A stretch of 11,842 nt of DNA from JBAYJS01 sp041664985 (lineage in GTDB: Bacteria > Patescibacteriota > Patescibacteriia > Buchananbacterales > UBA6539), in assembly GCA_041664985.1 (NCBI GenBank), contig JBAYJS010000032.1, positions 1-11,842 of the forward strand, given 5' to 3'. Positions 1-5,590 of the stretch are shown here, piece after piece. Below the pieces are notes generated by a model. The model was not told the DNA's origin and made no database searches. It saw only the letters and a program-made list of their open reading frames with translations. The stretch's first letter is position 1. Each line of letters begins with the position of its first letter. The position numbers were made by a program, and so were the translations under genes.

Positions 1-960
1 AATCCGGCAGTGGGTAATAAAGCCGCCGAGGACAGTCAAAGTGAAATTCGCGACTTATTAAAAGGTTCGGATATGGTTTTTATTACTTGCGGTTTGGGTG
101 GTGGCACCGGTACGGGTGCGGCGCCAGTGATTGCCAATATGGCCAAAGAAGCGGGTGCTTTAACCGTTGCGGTTGTCACCAAACCTTTTGCTTTTGAAGG
201 CATCCAGCGGCGTGATGTGGCCGAAAGGGGATTTAACAGCTTGCGCGATAAAGTTGACGCTATTGTCACTATTCCCAATGATCGTTTATTACAAATTATT
301 GATAAAAAAACACCATTACTTGAAGCCTTTAAAATTTGTGATGAGATTTTAAAACAAGGCGTGCAGGGAATTGCCCAGATTATTACTGTACCGGGTTTGA
401 TTAACGTTGATTTCGCTGATGTTAAAACCATTATGCAAGAAACCGGTTCAGCTTTAATGGGTATTGGTCAAGGCAGTGGTGAAAATCGCGCCGCTCAAGC
501 GGCTAAATCAGCAATTTCTAGCCCCTTACTTGAGCTATCCATTGACGGTGCTAAGGGCATTTTGTTTACGATTATTGGCGGTTCTGATTTATCCATGTAT
601 GAAGTTAACGAAGCCGCTAAAATCATCACTCAGTCAGCCGATCCTAATGCTAAAATCATTTTTGGCGCGGTAATTGATGAGAGCTTAAAGGATGAAGTCA
701 AAATCACTGTTATTGCCACCGGTTTTAGTGGACGGGAAAGCCGAAGTAATGCTAATATTAATGTTGCCGAAAGCACCTTGCCCAAAGAGCCGGCCTATAC
801 TCCCAGTGAGTTTATTGAAAACAAAAACCGTCAGGCCGAAGAAGAAATCAGCCGAGTACCGAAAAAAATTGTAAAAAAAATATTTGCCAAAGAAGACGTC
901 AAAACTCCCGAGGAAGAAGAACTGGAAATTCCAGCTTTTATCCGGAAGAAAATGAAATAA
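1..960 (+). CDS. ftsZ: Cell division GTPase FtsZ, 5'-truncated by the window edge
   Basis: This is the tubulin-like GTPase that polymerises at midcell into the Z-ring. The frame is open from base 1 (visible residues N-P-A-V-G-N-K), matching the conserved 'GANPEVG' stretch, so roughly the first 70 residues lie upstream of the window. The 319 visible residues contain the tubulin/FtsZ signature GGGTGTG (visible 33-39), the IPND segment and the T7 loop NVDFADV (135-141), whose acidic residues complete the GTPase site of the neighbouring subunit. A charged, Lys/Glu-rich linker of about 60 residues follows. The protein ends in a typical C-terminal peptide (LEIPAFIRKK), the usual docking site for FtsA and other partners. 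The gene appears intact where visible. A weak hairpin terminator follows about 75 bp downstream. Confidence 0.97.
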   Translation, partial: NPAVGNKAAEDSQSEIRDLLKGSDMVFITCGLGGGTGTGAAPVIANMAKEAGALTVAVVTKPFAFEGIQRRDVAERGFNSLRDKVDAIVTIPNDRLLQIIDKKTPLLEAFKICDEILKQGVQGIAQIITVPGLINVDFADVKTIMQETGSALMGIGQGSGENRAAQAAKSAISSPLLELSIDGAKGILFTIIGGSDLSMYEVNEAAKIITQSADPNAKIIFGAVIDESLKDEVKITVIATGFSGRESRSNANINVAESTLPKEPAYTPSEFIENKNRQAEEEISRVPKKIVKKIFAKEDVKTPEEEELEIPAFIRKKMK

Positions 961-1034
961 TTTTTGGAATAAAAAAGCAAAAATAAAATAAATTTTCAGA
1001 AAAGAAAAATAAAAGAGTGGTTGGTTAAAATTTT

Positions 1035-1061
1035 AATAAGGCACACATTGTCTTATTTTTT
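1035..1061 (+). terminator. Weak intrinsic terminator after ftsZ
   Basis: AATAAG (1035-1040) and ACA (1043-1045) pair with TGTCTTATT (1049-1057). This gives a 9-bp stem with a GC bulge and a CAT loop, running into six Ts (1056-1061). The stem is AT-rich, so termination may be partial. The rest of the 136-bp ftsZ-nrdJ gap is A-rich and holds nothing else I recognise. Confidence 0.4.
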
Positions 1062-1077
1062 GTTCACTCAATTTAAT
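1048..1077 (+). promoter_or_regulatory. Possible nrdJ promoter (weak)
   Basis: TTGTCT (1048-1053) and TTTAAT (1072-1077) are spaced by 18 bp. Transcription would start near 1084, about a dozen bases before the nrdJ ATG. The -35 overlaps the terminator hairpin and both boxes deviate from consensus, so this is only a candidate. I saw no NrdR-type box or riboswitch in front of nrdJ. Confidence 0.22.
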
Positions 1078-1096
1078 TATTCAATAATTTAAATAT

Positions 1097-3454
1097 ATGA
1101 TTTTTGGCGTTGGTGAACCAAAACTGAAATTAACGAAAAATGCTCTAAAGGTTTTAGAAAGCCGCTATTTGCAAAAAGATGAATCCGGCAAAGTGGTAGA
1201 AAAACCAATGGAAATGTTTAAACGGGTATCTAGCTTCATTGTTAGAGCCGAAGACAAATATAATTTGCCCAAAGAAAAAAAGGAAGAGTTGGAGCGAGCC
1301 TTTTTGGAAATTATGGTTAATTTGGACTTTTTGCCCAATAGTCCAACGTTTTCCGGCGCCGGCACCGAATTAGGCCAGCTTTCGGCTTGTTTTGTGTTAC
1401 CGGTTGGCGATTCCATGGAAGATATTTTTGAAGCAATCAAGCAAACCGCTTTAATCCATAAGTCCGGGGGTGGCACGGGCTTTTCCTTTTCGCGCTTGCG
1501 ACCGGCCAAAGACGTGGTTAAAACCACCAACGGTTTGGCTTCCGGCCCGATTTCTTTCATGAAAGTTTTTGATGCGGCCACCGACACCATTAAACAAGGT
1601 GGTACTCGTCGCGGAGCCAATATGGGAATTCTGCGGGTTGATCATCCGGATATTTTGGAATTTATTACCGCCAAAGAAGACAGCGAAAAATTGAACAATT
1701 TTAATCTTTCCGTGGCCATTACCGATAAGTTCATGGAAGCTTTGGACCAGGATGAAGAATATGATTTATTTAATCCCCACGACGGCAAAGTGGCTTTTCG
1801 GCTCAAAGCCAAAGAAGTTTGGGATAAAATTGTTGATCATGCCTGGAAAAACGGCGATCCGGGAGTGGTTTTTATTGATGCGATTAATAAATTTAATCCT
1901 ACGCCGCATATTGGTAAAATTGAGAGTACCAATCCTTGCGGGGAGCAGCCACTTTTACCATTTGAATCATGCAATTTAGGTTCAATTAATTTAGCCAATT
2001 TTGTTTTGGAAGGAAAAGTTGATTATGAGCGACTAGGTGAATTGGTCAAAGTGGCCACTCGATTTTTAGATGACGTGATTGATATGAACCGTTACCCGAT
2101 TAAAGAGATTGGTGAAATGACTCGCAGTAATCGTAAAATCGGTTTAGGGGTGATGGGCTGGGCCGATATGCTAATTCAACTCGGTATTCCTTACAATAGT
2201 CAAAAAGCGATTGATTTGGCCGAAAACGTGATGAAATTCATCAAACAGACATCCGATATGGCTTCGGTGGCTTTGGCTAAAGAAAAGGGCGTTTTTCCCA
2301 ATTTTGAAGGCAGTATTTATGACACTTCAGAAAGTGAAGGTATTCGCAACGCCACCAGAACCACAATTGCGCCAACCGGCACTTTAAGCATTATTGCGGC
2401 GTGCTCTTCGGGTGTTGAACCGTTGTTTGCCCTGGCCTATGTTCGTAAGTCTCATATTGGTAAAAAAGGCGATGAGTGGGTTGAATTAATTGAAGTCAAT
2501 CCTTATTTTGAGCAGGTAGCCAAAGAGCGCGGATTTTATTCCAAAGAATTGATGGAAAAAATTTCCGAAGTCGGCTCGGTTAAAAATTTAAATGAAGTAC
2601 CAGAAGATATTAAAAAAGTTTTTGTCACTTCTCATGATATTAGTCCGGAATGGCATATTAGAATGCAAGCGGCTTTTCAAAAATATGTTGACAATGCTGT
2701 TTCCAAAACCATTAATTTTCCTCACAGCGCTACTAAAGAAGAAGTGGCCAAAGCTTATTTGCTTTCCTATGAAACCGGTTGTAAAGGTATCACTATTTAT
2801 CGTGATGGCAGCCGCGATGTTCAGGTTTTAACTACCGGCAAATCGCATCAGCCAAAAGAACAAGAGACTCCGGTGGTCACTCAGCCTTTTTACAAAAAAG
2901 AACGGCCGGCAGCCATGCGGGGAACGACTTATAAAATTACCACTTCTTACGGTGATTTATTTACGACAATTAACGATGACGAGCAGGGTCGGCCATTTGA
3001 AGTTTTTGCCACCATTGGCAAAGCCGGCGGATTTTTCTCGGCTAAATCCGAAGCCATTTGTCGGTTGCTTTCTTTAGCGTTGCGGGCAGGAATTCCGCCC
3101 GAAGAGGTAATTAAACAAATCAAAGGTATTCGCGGGCCGATGCCGTCTTGGACCGAAGGGGGAATGGTTTTGTCTTTGCCTGATGCCATTGCTCAAATTT
3201 TAGAGCGCCACGTTACTCAAAATCAGCCAAAATTGGGATTAGAATTTCACTCGGCTGACCAGGTGACCAAAGAAGCCATGGCCAAACCAGTTGCCGCCCC
3301 AGCCACTCCAAAATCCAATGGCAATGGTTTGAATATTAAGCGCGATATCGCTGATTTTGGAACAGCCCCGGAATGCCCGGAATGTGGTAATATTTTGGAG
3401 ATTTCTGAAGGTTGTTTAAAGTGCCGATCCTGTGGTTTTTCAAAATGCGGATAA
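1097..3454 (+). CDS. nrdJ: Class II (adenosylcobalamin-dependent) ribonucleotide reductase NrdJ
   Basis: This enzyme reduces ribonucleotides to deoxyribonucleotides, using adenosylcobalamin to generate the active-site thiyl radical; it needs neither oxygen nor an NrdB subunit. The 785-residue protein has the expected core. N279, C281 (thiyl radical) and E283 form the NPCGE finger-loop motif. C97 (SACFVLP) and C292 (SCNLGSINL) are the probable redox pair, and the 11-residue C281-C292 spacing is typical. The APTGTLSII...SSGVEP segment (425-442) is the phosphate-binding region. A TSCPD-type domain (about 605-705) follows, then a cysteine-rich zinc-ribbon tail (C760, C763, C773, C776, C779, C784) of the kind that re-reduces the active site. 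No N-terminal ATP-cone is present. The ATG start fits the usual family N-terminus; no Shine-Dalgarno is obvious. The AdoCbl demand links this gene to btuR and the riboswitch operon downstream. Confidence 0.96.
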   Translation: MIFGVGEPKLKLTKNALKVLESRYLQKDESGKVVEKPMEMFKRVSSFIVRAEDKYNLPKEKKEELERAFLEIMVNLDFLPNSPTFSGAGTELGQLSACFVLPVGDSMEDIFEAIKQTALIHKSGGGTGFSFSRLRPAKDVVKTTNGLASGPISFMKVFDAATDTIKQGGTRRGANMGILRVDHPDILEFITAKEDSEKLNNFNLSVAITDKFMEALDQDEEYDLFNPHDGKVAFRLKAKEVWDKIVDHAWKNGDPGVVFIDAINKFNPTPHIGKIESTNPCGEQPLLPFESCNLGSINLANFVLEGKVDYERLGELVKVATRFLDDVIDMNRYPIKEIGEMTRSNRKIGLGVMGWADMLIQLGIPYNSQKAIDLAENVMKFIKQTSDMASVALAKEKGVFPNFEGSIYDTSESEGIRNATRTTIAPTGTLSIIAACSSGVEPLFALAYVRKSHIGKKGDEWVELIEVNPYFEQVAKERGFYSKELMEKISEVGSVKNLNEVPEDIKKVFVTSHDISPEWHIRMQAAFQKYVDNAVSKTINFPHSATKEEVAKAYLLSYETGCKGITIYRDGSRDVQVLTTGKSHQPKEQETPVVTQPFYKKERPAAMRGTTYKITTSYGDLFTTINDDEQGRPFEVFATIGKAGGFFSAKSEAICRLLSLALRAGIPPEEVIKQIKGIRGPMPSWTEGGMVLSLPDAIAQILERHVTQNQPKLGLEFHSADQVTKEAMAKPVAAPATPKSNGNGLNIKRDIADFGTAPECPECGNILEISEGCLKCRSCGFSKCG

Positions 3455-3532
3455 ATGGTCTGGATTTAAAAATATTGGATATAAAATAAATTGAGTACTG
3501 ATTTACAGGTTTTTTAGAAAAATAGAAAATTT

Positions 3533-3636
3533 CTAATTTCCAAACAAATTATAAATTCTAAATCTCAAATTACAAACTTCTAAAATAAGCGTTTGAGATT
3601 TAAAACATTGTGAATTGGGATTTGTTTAGAAATTAG
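3533..3636. repeat. Long imperfect palindrome (element copy 1)
   Basis: Outer arms 3533-3549 and 3620-3636 are complementary over 17 bases with one mismatch (right arm ATTTGTTTAGAAATTAG). Inner arms TAAATCTCAAA (3559-3569) and TTTGAGATTTA (3592-3602) are perfect over 11 bases. The flanks (to about 3520 and 3660) are made of related 7-mer-like units such as AATTTCT and GGATTTA. A second element with the same design and shared words (TTGGGATTT, GTTTAG, GGATTTA) lies at 5204-5308. No open reading frame is inside. It could be an interspersed non-autonomous repeat or a structured RNA/DNA element. Confidence 0.7.
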
Positions 3637-3686
3637 GATTTAGGATTTCTGATTTAGAAATAGTCAATTATTATTTTGTTGGTCTT

Positions 3687-3713
3687 TTGTTAAGCTAGGA
3701 AAAATGGTATAAT
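3687..3713 (+). promoter_or_regulatory. Promoter of an orphan small RNA
   Basis: TATAAT (3708-3713) is perfect and is preceded by TGG (3705-3707), giving an extended -10 (TGnTATAAT). A weak TTGTTA (3687-3692) lies 15 bp upstream. The predicted start is near 3720. No coding frame follows; a strong intrinsic terminator lies about 60 bp further on. Confidence 0.6.
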
Positions 3714-3719
3714 GTAAAT

Positions 3720-3813
3720 AACCTAAATTGCTCTGTGAATAACTAGGCAGTTTAAGTTAAAGTTTAACTAACAAACGCAAAAGCAGGTCCCTCTAGGCGG
3801 GGATTTGCTTTTT
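3720..3813 (+). ncRNA. Candidate small RNA of about 94 nt, family unknown
   Basis: The segment lies between an extended -10 promoter and a GC-rich intrinsic terminator, and no start codon in it opens a frame of useful length. It can fold into a small hairpin (AGTTAA 3755-3760 with TTAACT 3764-3769) and the terminator stem. The hexamer CTAGGC occurs twice, at 3743-3748 and in the terminator loop at 3793-3798; its CTAG core is self-complementary and could allow loop-loop contacts. I do not recognise an Rfam family; it is too short for 6S RNA and shows no tmRNA or SRP features. It could also be the leader of something lost. Confidence 0.45.
3779..3813 (+). terminator. Strong intrinsic terminator of the small RNA
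   Basis: AAAAGCA-GGTCCC (3779-3791) pairs with GGGATT-TGCTTTT (3800-3812) as a 13-bp stem with two G-U wobbles, an 8-nt loop (TCTAGGCG) and a short T tract (3809-3813). Confidence 0.75.
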
Positions 3814-3820
3814 ATATAAT

Positions 3821-3852
3821 AAAAAAAGCCGCAGACACAAAGTGGTGCGGTT
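3821..3852 (-). terminator. Intrinsic terminator of the minus-strand small gene
   Basis: Read on the minus strand, CCGCA (3850-3846) pairs with TGCGG (3833-3829) and is followed by C and seven Ts (complement of 3827-3821). It starts just after the stop codon at 3857-3859 and sits back to back with the terminator of the plus-strand small RNA. Confidence 0.6.
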
Positions 3853-3856
3853 TGGC

Positions 3857-4096
3857 TCAAAGGTCGTCTACCCGTTCGTGGGCAGGAAATAATGCCTGGC
3901 GGCTAATGACAGAGTACACTAGCCAAACCAAGCCACAAGCGGCAACGTAGGGAACCCACGTTGACCAAGGGGCTGGAATTTCTGCGGCTTTGGCGCCGAT
4001 TTGGATGACAAAACCCAAAGCTCCGGCACCAACCAGCATTAATAGAAACGCTGCCGCGGCGGCGGGTAGATTAAACTCCCTGTCTTCACTGTGCAT
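3857..4096 (-). CDS. Small two-helix membrane protein, function unknown
   Basis: This encodes 79 residues starting MHSEDREFNLP. Two hydrophobic stretches are seen: an Ala/Leu/Gly-rich helix at about residues 12-32 and an aromatic-rich one at about 47-64 (WVPYVAACGLVWLVYSVI), with a charged tail. I chose the ATG at 4096 because GGAGGG lies 9 nt upstream. The frame could be extended to a GTG at 4150, but that codon lies at the -10 region of a good minus-strand promoter, upstream of the expected transcript start. The gene is the only one on this strand, has its own promoter and terminator, and is somewhat more GC-rich and Ala-rich than its neighbours, which may indicate a separate history. I recognise no family. 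Confidence 0.62.
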   Translation of the reverse strand: MHSEDREFNLPAAAAAFLLMLVGAGALGFVIQIGAKAAEIPAPWSTWVPYVAACGLVWLVYSVISRQALFPAHERVDDL

Positions 4097-4105
4097 TCTT
4101 GCAAT

Positions 4106-4111
4106 CCCTCC
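4106..4111 (-). promoter_or_regulatory. Shine-Dalgarno site deciding the start of the 79-residue gene
   Basis: GGAGGG on the minus strand, 9 nt before the ATG at 4096. It is one of few clear ribosome binding sites in the window and favours this ATG over the upstream GTG. Confidence 0.65.
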
Positions 4112-4141
4112 GTTTGGGGTTAACTTCGCCTCTTTAATTTC

Positions 4142-4170
4142 TTGATACACCCAAAAGCCATTTTTGTCAA
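4142..4170 (-). promoter_or_regulatory. Minus-strand promoter of the 79-residue gene
   Basis: Perfect -35 TTGACA (complement of 4165-4170), a 17-bp spacer, and -10 TATCAA (complement of 4142-4147; four of six match). Predicted start is near 4135, leaving a leader of about 40 nt that contains the GGAGGG site. Confidence 0.55.
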
Positions 4171-4188
4171 TTTGGTTTTAACGATTTT

Positions 4189-4217
4189 TTGCCTGCCTGC
4201 CTTTAGCGGGGTATAAT
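4189..4217 (+). promoter_or_regulatory. Promoter of the DUF523-btuR pair; predicted leaderless transcript
   Basis: TTGCCT (4189-4194), a 17-bp spacer and a perfect TATAAT (4212-4217). The start site expected 6-7 nt downstream falls on or next to the A of the ATG at 4224. No Shine-Dalgarno is possible in such a short leader. The spacer carries a GCCT triplet repeat (4191-4202). Confidence 0.6.
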
Positions 4218-4223
4218 AAGATT

Positions 4224-4682
4224 ATGGCCAAACCAAATAACATTTTAGTCAGCGCTTGTCTTTTAGGGGTTAATTGCGATTATAAAGGCGGCAATCGGCA
4301 AAACCAAAAAGTTTTGGATTTTATCAAGGACAAAAATTTTATTCCGGTTTGCCCGGAAATTTACGGCGGTTTTGCCACCCCGCGGCCGGATGCGGAAATT
4401 ATCGGCGGTGATGGTGAAAAAGTTTTGTCCGGTCAAACCAAGGTTGTCGAACCAGACGGTAATGACGTTTCCGCTAAATTTATTGCTGGTGCCAAAGAAG
4501 TTTTAAAACTGGCTCAGCTTGGTAAAGTTGAATTGGCAATTTTAAAAGAAAAAAGTCCGTCTTGTGGTTCAAACAGAACTTATGATGGTACTTTTTCTAA
4601 AAGTTTGGTTGATAGCAATGGCGTTTTAACTGCCTTGCTTTTGCAAAATGGGATAAAAGTAATAACCGAAGATGATTTATGA
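4224..4682 (+). CDS. DUF523 / TudS-like protein (putative thiouracil desulfidase family)
   Basis: A 152-residue, full-length DUF523 protein. The family's conserved motifs are present: SACLLGVNCDYKGG (C12, C18), VCPEIYGG (C43, E45) and KSPSCGS (S111, C114). In the characterised member TudS, three conserved cysteines bind a [4Fe-4S] cluster that removes sulfur from 2-thiouracil; C12, C43 and C114 here are the probable cluster ligands by motif position. The substrate in this organism is unknown, since most DUF523 proteins are uncharacterised. Its TGA stop overlaps the ATG of btuR (ATGA, 4679-4682), so the two are probably translated in a coupled manner. Expression appears to start from a leaderless promoter. 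Confidence 0.88.
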   Translation: MAKPNNILVSACLLGVNCDYKGGNRQNQKVLDFIKDKNFIPVCPEIYGGFATPRPDAEIIGGDGEKVLSGQTKVVEPDGNDVSAKFIAGAKEVLKLAQLGKVELAILKEKSPSCGSNRTYDGTFSKSLVDSNGVLTALLLQNGIKVITEDDL

Positions 4683-5200
4683 AAAATAATTTAGGCAAAA
4701 TTCACGTCTACACCGGTAACGGCAAGGGTAAAACCACAGCGGCTTTAGGTTTGGCGCTGCGGGCAGTTGGCGCCGGCTATAAAGTTTATATTGTTCAGTT
4801 TCTAAAAGGCCAGGATTATAGCGAGCTAAAAAGTTTAAAGCCGATAAAAGCCATTACCGTTAAACGTTTTGGACAAAAAACTTTTATTCATGAAATTGGG
4901 ACTAATCCGGATAAACTTGCCGCCAGACAAGCTTTGGACTGGTCAAAGGTAGTGCTTAAAAGTAAAAAATTTAATGTGGTGATTTTAGACGAAATATTTT
5001 TAGCCAGTTTTTTTAAACTGATTAAAGCCTCAGATATTGCCGGTTTAATCAAAACCAAGCCAAAAGGGGTTGAACTGGTTTTAACCGGCCGCAAAGCACC
5101 CAAGGAAATTATTAAATTAGCTGATTATGTGACAGAAATGAAGGAAATTAAGCATCCTTATCGACAAGGTTTGATGGCCAGAAATGGGATTGAAAATTAA
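4679..5200 (+). CDS. btuR: Corrinoid adenosyltransferase BtuR/CobO (CobA type)
   Basis: This enzyme transfers the 5'-deoxyadenosyl group of ATP to cob(I)alamin or a cob(I)yrinic acid derivative, producing adenosylcobalamin, the cofactor of the NrdJ encoded upstream. The 173-residue protein shows the family P-loop GNGKGKTT (13-20), a Walker-B-like VVILDEI stretch, ELVLTGR and the C-terminal signature KHPYRQGLMARNGIE. Length is close to normal for the family, slightly short at the N-terminus. It overlaps the DUF523 gene by 4 nt. No cobalamin biosynthesis genes accompany it, so a role in cofactor salvage is more likely than in de novo synthesis; that is an inference from this window alone. The riboswitch lies downstream and does not control this gene. 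Confidence 0.95.
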   Translation: MKNNLGKIHVYTGNGKGKTTAALGLALRAVGAGYKVYIVQFLKGQDYSELKSLKPIKAITVKRFGQKTFIHEIGTNPDKLAARQALDWSKVVLKSKKFNVVILDEIFLASFFKLIKASDIAGLIKTKPKGVELVLTGRKAPKEIIKLADYVTEMKEIKHPYRQGLMARNGIEN

Positions 5201-5203
5201 ACT

Positions 5204-5308
5204 CTAAGCACTAAACCCTAAACTCTAAATAAATTACAAGCCCTAAATCACAATAGCTTAAACATTTGGGATTTAGGATTTATGATTTCGTATTTGTTTA
5301 GTATTTAG
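5204..5308. repeat. Long imperfect palindrome (element copy 2)
   Basis: Outer arms 5204-5216 (CTAAGCACTAAAC) and 5296-5308 (GTTTAGTATTTAG) match in 11 of 13 positions. Inner arms are CCTAAATCACAAT (5242-5254) and ATTTGGGATTTAGG (5264-5277). Arms are built of CTAAA-type words on the left and TTTAG-type words on the right. It resembles the element at 3533-3636 in size, design and vocabulary but is not a simple copy. It directly follows btuR and could act as a 3' transcript end structure. Confidence 0.65.
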
Positions 5309-5333
5309 ATAGTGGAATTTATGATTTTTAGGC

Positions 5334-5342
5334 TTATCCACA
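5334..5342 (+). other. Single consensus DnaA-box 9-mer
   Basis: TTATCCACA matches the classical DnaA box exactly. It lies 7 bp upstream of the -35 of the riboswitch operon. A relaxed match in the other orientation (TGTGAATAA) is at 3734-3742. One strict box is not an origin and may be chance. Confidence 0.25.
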
Positions 5343-5349
5343 GAAAAGT

Positions 5350-5378
5350 TTGACAGTCTTTCGGCGTCGTTTTAAAAT
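5350..5378 (+). promoter_or_regulatory. Promoter of the cobalamin-riboswitch operon
   Basis: Perfect -35 TTGACA (5350-5355), a 17-bp spacer and -10 TAAAAT (5373-5378; five of six). The expected start is near 5385, about ten bases before the riboswitch P1 stem. The -10 lies within TTTTAAAATGG (5370-5380), which recurs exactly in the leader at 5542-5552. Confidence 0.75.
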
Positions 5379-5395
5379 GGTATTACTTTGACAAG

Positions 5396-5495
5396 AAGCT
5401 TTAATTTTACGAAGTGAGGTGCAAACCCTCCACTGATCCGCAACTGTGATTTTCGGGGCAACCCGAAATAAGTCAGGTCGCTAAAATGAAAGCTT
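5396..5495 (+). promoter_or_regulatory. Cobalamin riboswitch aptamer (compact form)
   Basis: P1 closes the element: 5396-5409 pairs with 5482-5495 over 14 bp with one mismatch. Inside are an AGTGAGG/CCTCCACT hairpin (5413-5419 with 5427-5434, one bulged C), the highly conserved CCGCAACTGTGA (5438-5449), a 7-bp hairpin with a GCAA tetraloop (TTTCGGG 5451-5457, CCCGAAA 5462-5468), and a B12-box core AGTCAGGTCGC (5471-5481). The peripheral P7-P11 region of large AdoCbl riboswitches is lacking, so it belongs to a minimal form of about 100 nt. Ligand selectivity (AdoCbl versus aquo- or methylcobalamin) cannot be read from it. Confidence 0.92.
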
Positions 5496-5509
5496 AATTA
5501 ATTCACTAA

Positions 5510-5580
5510 ACTCTTCGAGATTAAGAGTCGGTGACTATCCATTTTAAAATGGATGATTAACCGCTCCCTCGAAAAGGGAG
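5510..5580 (+). promoter_or_regulatory. Riboswitch expression platform with start-site-masking hairpin
   Basis: Three hairpins follow the aptamer. ACTCTT (5510-5515) pairs with AAGAGT (5523-5528), a possible P13 equivalent. The 18-nt perfect palindrome ATCCATTTTAAAATGGAT spans 5537-5554. CTCCCT (5564-5569) pairs with AGGGAG (5575-5580) around a CGAAA loop. The last stem buries GGGAG, the Shine-Dalgarno of the following ATG (10-nt spacing), and is followed by ATTTTTG. It could block ribosome binding, end transcription, or both. The B12-bound state presumably favours the closed form. Confidence 0.65.
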
Positions 5581-5590
5581 ATTTTTGTTT

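Noticed and set aside
36..431. Minus-strand open frame opposite ftsZ
   Set aside because: It is an antisense shadow of conserved FtsZ coding sequence, with no family motif and no start signal.
1165..1645. Two minus-strand open frames opposite nrdJ
   Set aside because: They are shadows of the highly conserved reductase frame, with no recognisable domain.
3520..3660. CRISPR array suggested by repeated short AT-rich words
   Set aside because: Units are 6-7 nt, degenerate and arranged as a palindrome; there are no regular spacers and no cas genes.
4097..4150. Extension of the minus-strand gene to a GTG start (97 residues)
   Set aside because: The GTG lies at the -10 of a TTGACA-17-TATCAA promoter and lacks a Shine-Dalgarno; the ATG at 4096 has GGAGGG.
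4191..4202. GCCT tandem repeat as a possible uptake or recombination signal
   Set aside because: Three short units lie within a promoter spacer and no other copy was seen in the window.
5334..5342. Replication origin
   Set aside because: Only one strict DnaA box, with no box cluster and no dnaA/dnaN/parAB genes.
5585..5590. TTG start two codons upstream for the transcobalamin-like gene
   Set aside because: It is too close to the GGGAG site and rare as a start; ATG 5591 has correct spacing and opens directly into a normal signal peptide.
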